From Candidatus Gastranaerophilales bacterium (GTDB taxonomy: Bacteria > Cyanobacteriota > Vampirovibrionia > Gastranaerophilales > Gastranaerophilaceae): a DNA stretch of 64,000 nt. The notes under the pieces were generated by a model, which did not search any database, was not told the origin of the DNA, and was given only the letters and a program-made list of their open reading frames with translations. The position numbers were made by a program, and so were the translations under genes. Location of the stretch: assembly GCA_944323255.1 (NCBI GenBank), contig CALURU010000006.1, positions 54,852-118,851 of the forward strand. Direction: 5' to 3'. Positions 1 through 8,618 of this stretch are shown piece after piece. Each line of letters opens with the position of its first letter. Positions within the stretch are counted from its first letter, which is position 1.

Positions 1-1329
1 GTTGGAATAGGGTACAATGCAAACAAGCCTTGGTATACAAATGCCACTGTTAATGTCAGCGGAAATATATCTGTTGACAATAATTTTCTATCAAGTATTA
101 CGGATGAAAATGTCCCAGATTGGGTAAGGGAAGAATGGAATAAGCAATGGTGGGATTCTTCTAAATATGTTGAATACGAATTAGATTCACCTCTTGGAGC
201 TTCGGGTAACGGCGCATGTCTCCCTATGAGAATAGATACTACAGGAAATGAGTATAATGACTGTTCTATGGACTGTGTTATAGATATAAACATGTGTCCG
301 GAATCTTGTTTAATGAGATATGAAGCAAACGGCGGAAATTCCGGCAGGGGTGGACGTTACAGACTCAGAACAAAAATCTATTATGATCCGGAGGGTTTGC
401 AGGATGCAGTAGAATTTCTAAGCACGACTGAAGAAACTACACTAAGAATCGGAAGTAAGTATGCAACTCTCAAACCTTCCGGTGACGGTACTGATGGCGA
501 AGTTGATGATATAAATTATTTCCCGCCAAGAGAGGTTAATGGTGTCAATGGCGACAACTTTAAAACAACATATGGTGTTAATGAATATTTCCAAATGTCA
601 GGAATGGAAGTTTCAAATATGCAAGTACTAAATAATGCCCAACCTGGAGGCAAAGGGTGCACTTCTTCCAACAGACAGGCGGCATCCGGCAGCATAAGAT
701 CTGTAACTGGCTCTATACCTTATTATACCCAGTCTCTGGCTATAAAAGCCTTTTTTGGTCTAGCCGGTGAACCGGGTTCATCCACAACAAAAATTTTTGA
801 AAGATTACCTTCGGGTACTTCGTTTAAACTAGTACCGGCAAAAGATACCTCGGAATCTTCTAAACTTTACGTTAAAAATGATGAAACAGGTAACTGGGAT
901 TTGTTGATGAATGCAGCATCCGGCAGTGACAGCTATGCAAGAACAGAAACAATCGCTGTAGAAAAAGATGACTTGCCATTTCCACGCAAGTATTATCCAT
1001 ATTCATTCCGTGGTTCATATCCGGAGATTACAATTGCAACAGGTGCAGGCTATAGATCATATATTAGCGCAGCACATATGAATCCGGGAAAAGCGGGTTC
1101 TGGAGCACATCCTATTGTTACGCATGTTGAAGGAACAGCCGTTCACAGAATCAATAATATTGTAACTGGAAATGAAACTATACAACCTGTAGCTGCTGAC
1201 GATGCAAATAAAAGAGAATGTTTTGATGGTACTATCTACAGTTTGCCAGAATCAGGATACGGACATTTACCGGAAGCTTGCGGTGGTGAAACAGCAGGAG
1301 AACCCGGTGCAATAATAATAGCCTGGTAA
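1..1329 (+). CDS. Large prepilin-like surface protein, 5' end outside window
   Basis: The reading frame is open from base 1, so the gene starts upstream; the first in-frame ATG at 226 is internal. The visible 442 residues are rich in Gly, Ser, Asn and Cys and end in a glycine-rich tail closing with GAIIIAW, almost the same as the end of the next protein (GVIIISW). The next gene has a clear type III prepilin leader, starts 22 bases downstream and is in the same direction, so this is probably another large minor-pilin or pseudopilin-like protein exported by a type IV pilus or type II secretion machine. The N-terminus that would prove this is not in the window. Confidence 0.6.
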   Translation, partial: VGIGYNANKPWYTNATVNVSGNISVDNNFLSSITDENVPDWVREEWNKQWWDSSKYVEYELDSPLGASGNGACLPMRIDTTGNEYNDCSMDCVIDINMCPESCLMRYEANGGNSGRGGRYRLRTKIYYDPEGLQDAVEFLSTTEETTLRIGSKYATLKPSGDGTDGEVDDINYFPPREVNGVNGDNFKTTYGVNEYFQMSGMEVSNMQVLNNAQPGGKGCTSSNRQAASGSIRSVTGSIPYYTQSLAIKAFFGLAGEPGSSTTKIFERLPSGTSFKLVPAKDTSESSKLYVKNDETGNWDLLMNAASGSDSYARTETIAVEKDDLPFPRKYYPYSFRGSYPEITIATGAGYRSYISAAHMNPGKAGSGAHPIVTHVEGTAVHRINNIVTGNETIQPVAADDANKRECFDGTIYSLPESGYGHLPEACGGETAGEPGAIIIAW

Positions 1330-1351
1330 CAGATTTTAATAGGGGTAAATA

Positions 1352-3430
1352 ATGAAAAAAATAAATAAATTGAAAAAAGGTTTCACTTTAGTAGAATTAA
1401 TGATATTTTTCGTTTTTATATCATTAGTTCTTGCTGCATCTACTCCAATTATTACAAAAAGAATCCGCTATATTCCTGATAGAGTTCCTCATGGAAAGTT
1501 TGTATGTTATGGTGGTTCTCATGAACTATATAATAACTCAAGACTTATTGAATCCGGTTCAGGTTGCAACTTTAAACCGCCTAAAAAGGCAACACTTTTC
1601 AAAATTGAACTTATTGGTGCAGGTGCAGGTGGATACCAATGGGATCAAAGTGTAGAAGAGTTTATGGAAACAAAAACAAAAGATTTTGCTCTATCAGAAG
1701 TTCAATCTGTATGTAGCATAAAGGGAGAAGGCGTTACCTGTCCGCCTAATGCAATCCTAAGAGAAGTTTTGAAAGGAGCACCTTTCACAATCGCAACGAG
1801 GTCACCATCTGCAGCAGCCGGAGAAGATGTCACGGAAACATATGTTGGTGTAGCGTATCCGAGTATTTCATACGGGGTTGAATGTTGGAAACCAACACCG
1901 TATGAATGTACAAAAACAAGAATGGTGAAAAAAGATACCGGTGAAAAAGATGAGGAAGGAAACACTATCTATGAAGAAGTCGAAGAAGAATATCAAACAA
2001 CTTGTTATACAACGCAGGCAGAAGATAATGCACTGGATTTATACACCTGTTCTGAAATTAATTCTGCAATATCTTCTATTGCAAGCAATATTTCTTCTCA
2101 AAGAAACTGCGGGGCAAATGACTGGTGCAAAACACTTGCTAATGAAAACTTTATATCACCATACAAACAGCAGGTTGCATGGTTTGATGGCATGATTAAC
2201 GGATTTGGAAGTCCGGGGCTTGTTGCTCGAGGTGCAGGAGCTCCGGGAGGTTCCGGAGTCGGATTATATGTTGATGGATATATTGATTTTTGTGATCATA
2301 CACATTATCTCTCTAATGCTTGTCCGCACGGAAATACACAGGATGAACGTTATGTGAAAGATCAAGATGTACGCTCTTATCTAAGCAGTTTGTTTACAAA
2401 ATCTTATAAAACAGGAACTGTAAGTGGAATTGGTGATTGCGCCAATATGAATTACACAGCCTGGTATACTTTTCCTGATACAAAAGTTGAGGAATCAACT
2501 TACAGACATGGTGAAAATGGTAAACAACCAAGATACTATGCCGCAATCAGCACCTGGGCAAATGGTTCTACACAGTGTGTTACAAATGTAGATTATCCTA
2601 CAGGCGGTGAAGGCGGATGGATAAGAATTAACGAAGGTTCAAGTATGATATACGGAAGCAACAGCACCGGCAGTGTTCTAGCGGGAAAAGATGCAACAGA
2701 AGCTACCTTTGGTACAAATTTTGGTCCATATAAAGTTAATGCTGGTGATGCTGTAACATCTAAACCGAGCTTGAGTGTGTATACTTCACTTAGCGCAAGA
2801 CGTCATACAGTAGGTCAAGGAGGGGGGGCTGCAGAAACACCTGTAGTCCGCTATGTTACACAACTTGATGATGATTGTTCTTTCTTTGTTGCTTCAGGAG
2901 GTCCGGCAATAAATAAAAACGTTACTTCTAAAATGATAAAACAACTAGAAGAAAATCTTGATACCAGTTTACGTTGCAATGATTCAACTCTTTATTTGAG
3001 TGCAAAAGGTGGTTCTTATAATCCAAGTACATATTCTAAAACTTATCACGGGTTTGATTATATACTTACGGATGGACGTTATCAAGCGGGGAATGGTGGA
3101 AATGTGTCATCAATGGAGACTGTTGATCCAGGTGGAATCTCACCATATATTCCAAGCGATATATTCTCTAAATATGAATTGAACAACATACATCTAAGTA
3201 ATAGTCCAAATGCAGTTGGTGCAGGCGGCAGCGGCAATAGAATAGACGATCCGTGTCTATATCCATATGGTGAATATAAAGTCCGCAGTTTATATGGTTC
3301 TACTACATATAGAGAACGCAGAAGGCAAATAGATAGAACAGAAGATCAACAGACTAAGTGTGATGAAAGATCTTTACGTAGAGAAAATGCAACAAGCGGT
3401 TCGTCCGGTGTTATCATAATATCCTGGTAA
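1352..3430 (+). CDS. Large prepilin-type protein with N-terminal methylation motif
   Basis: This 692-residue protein begins with basic residues followed by KKGFTLVELM and a hydrophobic stretch (about residues 10-32), the classic prepilin peptidase site (cut between Gly and Phe, Glu at mature position 5). The rest is a very long extracellular part with many Cys, Gly-rich segments and a C-terminal IIISW tail. Most pseudopilins are 120-250 residues, so the size is unusual. A good Shine-Dalgarno (AGGGG) lies before the ATG. It is probably co-transcribed with the preceding gene and ends at a strong terminator. A seven-G run at 2822-2828 lies in the coding frame. Confidence 0.8.
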   Translation: MKKINKLKKGFTLVELMIFFVFISLVLAASTPIITKRIRYIPDRVPHGKFVCYGGSHELYNNSRLIESGSGCNFKPPKKATLFKIELIGAGAGGYQWDQSVEEFMETKTKDFALSEVQSVCSIKGEGVTCPPNAILREVLKGAPFTIATRSPSAAAGEDVTETYVGVAYPSISYGVECWKPTPYECTKTRMVKKDTGEKDEEGNTIYEEVEEEYQTTCYTTQAEDNALDLYTCSEINSAISSIASNISSQRNCGANDWCKTLANENFISPYKQQVAWFDGMINGFGSPGLVARGAGAPGGSGVGLYVDGYIDFCDHTHYLSNACPHGNTQDERYVKDQDVRSYLSSLFTKSYKTGTVSGIGDCANMNYTAWYTFPDTKVEESTYRHGENGKQPRYYAAISTWANGSTQCVTNVDYPTGGEGGWIRINEGSSMIYGSNSTGSVLAGKDATEATFGTNFGPYKVNAGDAVTSKPSLSVYTSLSARRHTVGQGGGAAETPVVRYVTQLDDDCSFFVASGGPAINKNVTSKMIKQLEENLDTSLRCNDSTLYLSAKGGSYNPSTYSKTYHGFDYILTDGRYQAGNGGNVSSMETVDPGGISPYIPSDIFSKYELNNIHLSNSPNAVGAGGSGNRIDDPCLYPYGEYKVRSLYGSTTYRERRRQIDRTEDQQTKCDERSLRRENATSGSSGVIIISW

Positions 3431-3483
3431 AAGACTTATATTATTATCAAATTACCATTAATCCAGCGGTGTATAACCGTTAG

Positions 3484-3518
3484 AAGGGAAAGTGAATACA
3501 TTTTCCCTTTTTCTTTTT
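3484..3518 (+). terminator. Rho-independent terminator after prepilin gene
   Basis: An 11-bp stem (AAGGGAAAGTG with CATTTTCCCTT, one G-T pair) with a 4-base loop is followed by a T-rich run. It separates the prepilin gene from the convergent miaA gene. Confidence 0.8.
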
Positions 3519-4365
3519 ATATCCTAATCTCCAGTGCAGGATTTTTTCTGAACCACGTTAACTGGCGTTTGGCATAATTTCTTGTATGCTGTTTCAACTT
3601 ATCCGCAGCCTCTTCCAGAGTCCATTTCCCGTCCAAATATGCCAGAATCTCCTGATAACCTATCGTGCAAACAAAATTTTTTATTCTGCCGTGCTTTTTT
3701 AAAAGGTATTTTGTCTCATCAACCAAACCCATCTCCAGCATTTCATCAACTCTTCGATTTATTCTGTCATACAATTCCTGTCTTGAATTAAGTTCGGGCA
3801 TACGCCAATCTACCTCAAATTCCGGCTCTTTTTCTATCTCCATTTCCGATATAGGTTTTTTTAATAAATTTATAACCTCTAATGCCCTTACAATTCGGCG
3901 TTTGTTCGCATCTTTCAAGCGCTCATACGTTTTGCCGTCCAGCGCTTCTAATTCCTGCAACAACTCTTCCTTATCTTTTTTGTCCAACTCTTCCCGCAAA
4001 GCATAATCTGCCTCTACTCTCGGCAAATTGTAATGCTCAAGAAGTACACGCAAATACAAACCCGTTCCTCCCGCAACTATCGGAATTTTTCCCCTTGAAG
4101 CTATATCGTATATCATTTTTTTTGCTTCGTCATAATAGTTGCCGACCGAATAATCAAATTCCGGCTCTACAATATCAATCATATAATGCGGAATCCCCGC
4201 ACGCTCCTCTTCTGTCGGTTTTGCAGCAGCAATGTCAAAACCTTTATATACAAGCCTTGAATCCGCTGAAATGATCTCGCCGTTAATTTCTTTGGCAAGT
4301 TCTATCGCCATCTTAGTTTTCCCGCTAGCTGTTGGTCCTACTACTGCTATAACTTTCTGTTTCAT
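3517..4365 (-). CDS. miaA: tRNA dimethylallyltransferase
   Basis: MiaA transfers a dimethylallyl group from DMAPP to the N6 of A37 in tRNAs that read codons starting with U. The 282-residue protein has the P-loop GPTASGKT near residue 10, the ISADS motif, the PHYMID segment and a C-terminal YAKRQLTWFRK motif, all typical of the family (usually about 300 residues). The gene is divergent from the TPR protein gene. There is no Shine-Dalgarno; the ATG lies six bases after a TATCAT -10 box, so the mRNA is probably leaderless. Confidence 0.95.
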   Translation of the reverse strand: MKQKVIAVVGPTASGKTKMAIELAKEINGEIISADSRLVYKGFDIAAAKPTEEERAGIPHYMIDIVEPEFDYSVGNYYDEAKKMIYDIASRGKIPIVAGGTGLYLRVLLEHYNLPRVEADYALREELDKKDKEELLQELEALDGKTYERLKDANKRRIVRALEVINLLKKPISEMEIEKEPEFEVDWRMPELNSRQELYDRINRRVDEMLEMGLVDETKYLLKKHGRIKNFVCTIGYQEILAYLDGKWTLEEAADKLKQHTRNYAKRQLTWFRKNPALEIRI

Positions 4366-4371
4366 ATTTAC

Positions 4372-4377
4372 ATGATA
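4372..4377 (-). promoter_or_regulatory. -10 box of miaA, predicted leaderless start
   Basis: On the minus strand TATCAT is followed by exactly six bases (GTAAAT) and then the miaA ATG, placing the expected transcription start on the A of the start codon. Confidence 0.55.
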
Positions 4378-4395
4378 CCGTAAAATCGAAAACTA

Positions 4396-4404
4396 TGTTA
4401 TAAT
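4396..4404 (+). promoter_or_regulatory. Extended -10 box of the TPR/NHL gene, predicted leaderless start
   Basis: TGTTATAAT is an extended -10 (TGN plus perfect TATAAT). Six bases separate it from the ATG at 4411. No -35 consensus is visible at the usual spacing, and there is no Shine-Dalgarno. Confidence 0.65.
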
Positions 4405-4410
4405 ATGCCT

Positions 4411-5241
4411 ATGTTAAAGAAATTTCTTGCATCAATTTTACTTTTACTATCAATTTCTGTATATGCAGCAGAAATTCCTATCGATGCAAAACTCGATTAC
4501 AATCAGGGTATTGACTTTTACAAACTCGGAATGTACGAGAGAGCTATAGAATCTTTCCGCTCCGCTGTAAGAACTTATCCGGATTATATTGATGCTTACT
4601 ATAATCTCGCTGCGGTACTCGAATACCTTAAACAATACGCAGAAGCGCTATCAGTTTATAAACAGGTTTATTTGAGAAACCCTAATGACTATGAAGTAAT
4701 CTACAAGCTGGCTCTTATGAGCTCTAAGCTCGAAGATTACACCAAAGCGGCAGAATATTTAAAACTTATTCCGGAAACCAGCAGCTATTACAAAAGAGGG
4801 CAGGAACTCGCAGAATCTATAAAAGTTTCCACAACTCTTCCTGCGCCGCAGGCTAATGCACCTTCTAAAGCCGCAACAAAATCCGGAATCTATGAAAATA
4901 TTCTCTCACCTACCGGCATAACTTCCGATAACTCCGGAAATATTTATGTCGCAACTTTTTCGGACAACACTATTATAAAAATATCACCGGACGGAAAGCG
5001 GCAGGTTTTTGTAAAAAGTTCGCTCATAAGCGGTCCGATAAGTCTTGCAGCCGATGGTTTAGGAAATATTTATGTCTCAAATTACAACACCGGAAATGTA
5101 GTTAAAATCACACCTGCAGGTGCTCCTTCAGTATTGGTCTCAAAACTCGACAAGCCTTACGGGCTGCATGTTGACGGAAACATGCTCTTTATCACCTGCC
5201 AGGGCTCAAATTCGGTCTACAGACAAAAAATTGCAAAATAA
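4411..5241 (+). CDS. Exported TPR protein with NHL-like repeats
   Basis: The protein (276 residues from the ATG at 4411) starts with a signal peptide (MLKKFLASILLLLSISVYAA). Residues of about 25-130 form three or so TPR units (YNQGIDFYKLGMYERAIESF and following), which usually mediate protein contacts. After a short Ala/Pro linker come about three NHL-type beta-propeller repeats (GITSDNSGNIYVA, LAADGLGNIYVS). A full propeller needs six, so this one is half-length or assembles as an oligomer. An ATG two codons upstream (4405) is possible, but 4411 fits the promoter spacing. Periplasmic or surface scaffold function is inferred. Confidence 0.75.
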   Translation: MLKKFLASILLLLSISVYAAEIPIDAKLDYNQGIDFYKLGMYERAIESFRSAVRTYPDYIDAYYNLAAVLEYLKQYAEALSVYKQVYLRNPNDYEVIYKLALMSSKLEDYTKAAEYLKLIPETSSYYKRGQELAESIKVSTTLPAPQANAPSKAATKSGIYENILSPTGITSDNSGNIYVATFSDNTIIKISPDGKRQVFVKSSLISGPISLAADGLGNIYVSNYNTGNVVKITPAGAPSVLVSKLDKPYGLHVDGNMLFITCQGSNSVYRQKIAK

Positions 5242-5243
5242 AA

Positions 5244-6050
5244 CTAAAGATAGCACTTAGGTTCTTGTCCTTCAACCCCTGCATATAATTCAACATACTG
5301 CTTTGCAGGAGATGAGTCAATTTTGGTAAACAAGACTTCTTCTATCTGGAAAAATCCGACATCAGCCGTCATCTCAACACTGATTTTAATCGGGCGGCGA
5401 TCGCCGTGCTGAATACGGATTCTGTTAATCGCATTTGCAGAATATTTGTGAATATCCCCGACTCTAGGAGTCGTATTAATTGACAAAGGTATTCTTGCCC
5501 TGCCTTTTGTCATATCACATCCGTCTGCAATTAGAATAATGCCGGCTTCCGTTGAATGAATTTTTCTGGAGGACATATGACCGATAATTGCTTCGATTAC
5601 AATGGAGCGAATAACTACACGCTTGTGCAAATCGTGAGGAAATACTTCCATCAAAGCTCTCTCAATTAAAGGCTTTGCTAAGATTACAGACATTTCTTCA
5701 TGCCCTTGTCTGCCTATCATCATTCCCAGATCGTGCATAAGACCGGCAAGAATTACTGCGCACATGCTGTCTTCAAATGTGCCTATTTCCTCCGTCTCAA
5801 GAGAAGTCTTTATCCCTGATTCGTGAAGAATGTTGAGCATCTTGATAGCATTCGCAGCTACCTGTCTCATATGTACGGGGCCGTGATCATTATATCCTAA
5901 ACGCTTGATAGAAACATTGTTTGCATAATCCTGCATTTCCTGCAGCTCTTCATCTTCAAACAAATAATTCACAAGTTTCAGACAATTAGGGTGATTCTGA
6001 AGCCGCTTTAATATTTTGGACTCTACCGAAACTTCTTTTATTGATTTCAT
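5244..6050 (-). CDS. HD-domain metal-dependent phosphohydrolase
   Basis: This 268-residue protein has a metal-binding HD-type pattern: DHGPVH near residue 57, then HDLGMM near residue 105, then a further His (GHMSS) and a downstream Asp in IADGCD. HD proteins hydrolyse nucleotides or phosphoesters; the substrate cannot be told here. It is convergent with the TPR gene, with two bases between stop codons. The ATG lies six bases after an extended TGTTATCAT -10 box with no Shine-Dalgarno, so it is another likely leaderless gene. Confidence 0.75.
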   Translation of the reverse strand: MKSIKEVSVESKILKRLQNHPNCLKLVNYLFEDEELQEMQDYANNVSIKRLGYNDHGPVHMRQVAANAIKMLNILHESGIKTSLETEEIGTFEDSMCAVILAGLMHDLGMMIGRQGHEEMSVILAKPLIERALMEVFPHDLHKRVVIRSIVIEAIIGHMSSRKIHSTEAGIILIADGCDMTKGRARIPLSINTTPRVGDIHKYSANAINRIRIQHGDRRPIKISVEMTADVGFFQIEEVLFTKIDSSPAKQYVELYAGVEGQEPKCYL

Positions 6051-6056
6051 ACTAAC

Positions 6057-6065
6057 ATGATAACA
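6057..6065 (-). promoter_or_regulatory. Extended -10 box of the HD-domain gene, predicted leaderless start
   Basis: The minus strand reads TGTTATCAT, six bases (GTTAGT), then the ATG at 6050. Confidence 0.6.
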
Positions 6066-6135
6066 TATTTTTTGGCAGTAGTAAATCCTGAAAGCGTTAT
6101 ATAAATTTCTCCCGGATTTCTATAAACGAAGTCAT

Positions 6136-7536
6136 TCAGAGTTTTAACCCATCCAAACTCAAATCCAAACGCTTTTCAGGCGGCGATAAATTATACATTC
6201 GTCTTGCAAAGTTAAATATATATTGTTTTGAAAGCCCAACCTTTTTGAAAGTTCCGTTATTATACAATTCGATTAACCTGTCAACCTGTTTCTGGCAGTT
6301 TTCATAAGTCTTGGGATAACGTCTTAACTGCTGTATCATTGATCTTTCTGCACGTTCGGAATTATAATAAGCAGAGCTTATACCATAATTCTCCAGACTG
6401 TCTTTTCCGTTCTTTTTGTAAGGTACAAGGTGGTCTATGCTTCCTGCCGAACCTGATACTAGATTGTACCCGATTTTATCCGAAGAATATTCTACACACT
6501 TCATAATAAAAGCTGATAAATTTTCATGCGAAGTCGGCAATTTTATAGCTTTCTGAATTATTCTGTGAGCAAGCTTTGTATCTTCTAGCGTATTCGTAAT
6601 CTTTTGCAGCTCATATATAAATGATTTTCTGTTAAAAGGAATTGTTATTGGTATATTATATATTTTAGATCTTGTCTGGGAAAACAGACGCATTAATTCC
6701 TGATTCTCTTTCAGGCTGGAGCCGGTTACAAGAACTTCCATATCTGTAAGAATATCCGCCCTCGTTCTTACCAGACTCTTCTGATATTTCATTTTCTTGT
6801 TTCTTTTAGCCTTGGATTTTATTCCCCTGATGGCAGAAATTTCATCCTCTGTTTTTTCAGGCATTTTCTTAGCTAAAGATAGTATTTGCCTCATAACTGA
6901 TTTTTCAGACGGATTGTTTTTCTGCATTATCTCATCAGATATTCTTTGTAATTTATACTGAAATTCTTTTGCACTAAAAGGAAGTTTGACCGGTTTGTGA
7001 TTAATTTTTTTGTACACAACATCCATTAAATTATGAAATTCCTCCAGCTGCTCAACAGGCATCTCTTTTGCAAGTTCAGTTATTTCATCAAATATCGGTT
7101 GCTGTACCTCCAGCAATTTCTCATTATGCTCCGGTGCCAGAACTCTTACAACATCTTCAAGTTTATATTGAGGATTTGCATTTGTCATACTTTTTACGAT
7201 ATTAAAAAATTGCCGCTCTACCGTGTGCAGACAATCTTCATATCGAATAAGCCCCTTGACAATATTTTTTATATTCTTAGAAAAGAAATGTTTAGAATAA
7301 AGTTTCTCTAATATTTTAGGAGCAATTACTCTTTTCCCTGAATACATGTCCGGAATCCCGTACTCCATTAGCCGGCGCAAAGCTTCCGCATGTTCTGCAG
7401 TCCGCCCGAACGAAATCGTATCCGCTTTTAGTGGAGGTTTCAATACAGAAGTACTGTATTGAAAATAATCGTTACGATTATTCGTTTTGAAAGGAGATAT
7501 TGAATATTGATTTAATGATATTAAAGGTATTCTCAT
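6136..7536 (-). CDS. Unknown large protein with C-terminal HNH-like motif
   Basis: I do not recognise this 466-residue protein as a named family. It is basic and mostly helical. Near the C-terminus, DHLVPYKKNG at residues 368-377 followed by Asn383 and Asn392 resembles the DH...G...N...N core of HNH endonucleases, although the zinc-binding Cys pairs of many HNH proteins are absent. Residues 39-48 (ADTISFGRTA) contain the F-x-G-type motif also seen at the N-terminus of the proteins at 34336 and 60042. There is no signal peptide. A nuclease or toxin role is only a suggestion. Confidence 0.5.
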   Translation of the reverse strand: MRIPLISLNQYSISPFKTNNRNDYFQYSTSVLKPPLKADTISFGRTAEHAEALRRLMEYGIPDMYSGKRVIAPKILEKLYSKHFFSKNIKNIVKGLIRYEDCLHTVERQFFNIVKSMTNANPQYKLEDVVRVLAPEHNEKLLEVQQPIFDEITELAKEMPVEQLEEFHNLMDVVYKKINHKPVKLPFSAKEFQYKLQRISDEIMQKNNPSEKSVMRQILSLAKKMPEKTEDEISAIRGIKSKAKRNKKMKYQKSLVRTRADILTDMEVLVTGSSLKENQELMRLFSQTRSKIYNIPITIPFNRKSFIYELQKITNTLEDTKLAHRIIQKAIKLPTSHENLSAFIMKCVEYSSDKIGYNLVSGSAGSIDHLVPYKKNGKDSLENYGISSAYYNSERAERSMIQQLRRYPKTYENCQKQVDRLIELYNNGTFKKVGLSKQYIFNFARRMYNLSPPEKRLDLSLDGLKL

Positions 7537-7584
7537 TGTTTTTCTTTTTTATTATTCTTTATAAAACTTATAAAGATTTTTTTT

Positions 7585-7623
7585 GCTATTAAAAAAGGAA
7601 GATAGTTAAATATCTTCCTTTTT
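7585..7623 (-). terminator. Terminator after secF
   Basis: On the minus strand a 13-bp stem of AAAAAGGAAGATA with TATCTTCCTTTTT is followed by a T run. It ends the secDF operon. Confidence 0.8.
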
Positions 7624-7629
7624 CACACT

Positions 7630-8583
7630 TTAAGCAGCAACCGGTTTTGTTGATTTCTTCTTGTCTTCCCAAATATCAACAAGGGTCGAGCAGAAGAATA
7701 TACTTGAATAAGTTCCGACAGCGATACCGAGAATCATTGCCAGAACGAAATCTCTTGTTGTAACTCCGCCCCAGAAGTACAGGGCAATCAACGTAATCAA
7801 AGTTGTGAGTGAAGTATTGATACTTCTTGCAAGCGTCTGATTAACACTTCCGTTCATAATTTCAGAGAAAGTCATTTTCTTAGAATAATACTTCAAATTC
7901 TCACGCACCCTGTCGAATACAACAATTGTATCGTGGACGGAGAAACCAATTACAGTTAAAAGAGCTGTTACAAACAGGGCATCAATTTGAACATCATAGA
8001 ACAAGCCTAGTATTGAAAAGACACCGCAGACAAATAACGTGTCATGCACCAGTCCCAGAATTGCCGCAAACGCATAATCAAACTGGAAGCGCATCGTTAA
8101 GTATGCGATAATACCAAGGAGCGCAAGTGACAATGCTATAAGCGAATTTTTAAACAATTCCGAACCAAGTGTCGGACCTACTGATGAAACCTGAACAAGC
8201 TGTGGAGAAGTAAATTCTTCATTCATAATATTAGTAATTTTATCTTGATCAGCAGAACCTTCTTCTATAAACTTTGTTCTTATTGACAAAATTGCTTTCA
8301 TATCAGTATCTTGCTGAGAATTTATATTAATAATCTGCAAATACGGGTTCTCTATACCGCCATCTTCAAGAGTTTTTCTTACATCAGAAAGTTTATCATT
8401 GGAAATACCTTCCTTGACACCATACTGCAAAGTTGTACCGCCTGTATAATCTATACCGACTTTTAAAGGAGTATGTGTCGGATAAATTATTGTTGAATAA
8501 ATCATTGCAATTATACCAGGTGTCAAAAGTATTGCGGAAATTGCCAAGAATAAGATTCTGTATTTTACTAAATTTAATTTCAT
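7630..8583 (-). CDS. secF: Protein translocase subunit SecF
   Basis: SecF works with SecD at the SecYEG channel, using the proton-motive force to complete protein export. The 317-residue protein has an N-terminal membrane helix, the DYTGGT segment after it, a periplasmic loop and the five-helix C-terminal bundle with GFSVHDTIVVFDRVREN, the conserved SecF signature. It lies 35 bases after secD on the same strand. Confidence 0.95.
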   Translation of the reverse strand: MKLNLVKYRILFLAISAILLTPGIIAMIYSTIIYPTHTPLKVGIDYTGGTTLQYGVKEGISNDKLSDVRKTLEDGGIENPYLQIININSQQDTDMKAILSIRTKFIEEGSADQDKITNIMNEEFTSPQLVQVSSVGPTLGSELFKNSLIALSLALLGIIAYLTMRFQFDYAFAAILGLVHDTLFVCGVFSILGLFYDVQIDALFVTALLTVIGFSVHDTIVVFDRVRENLKYYSKKMTFSEIMNGSVNQTLARSINTSLTTLITLIALYFWGGVTTRDFVLAMILGIAVGTYSSIFFCSTLVDIWEDKKKSTKPVAA

Positions 8584-8618
8584 AATTTATTTTCCTTATT
8601 TTCTAAATATTTACAACA

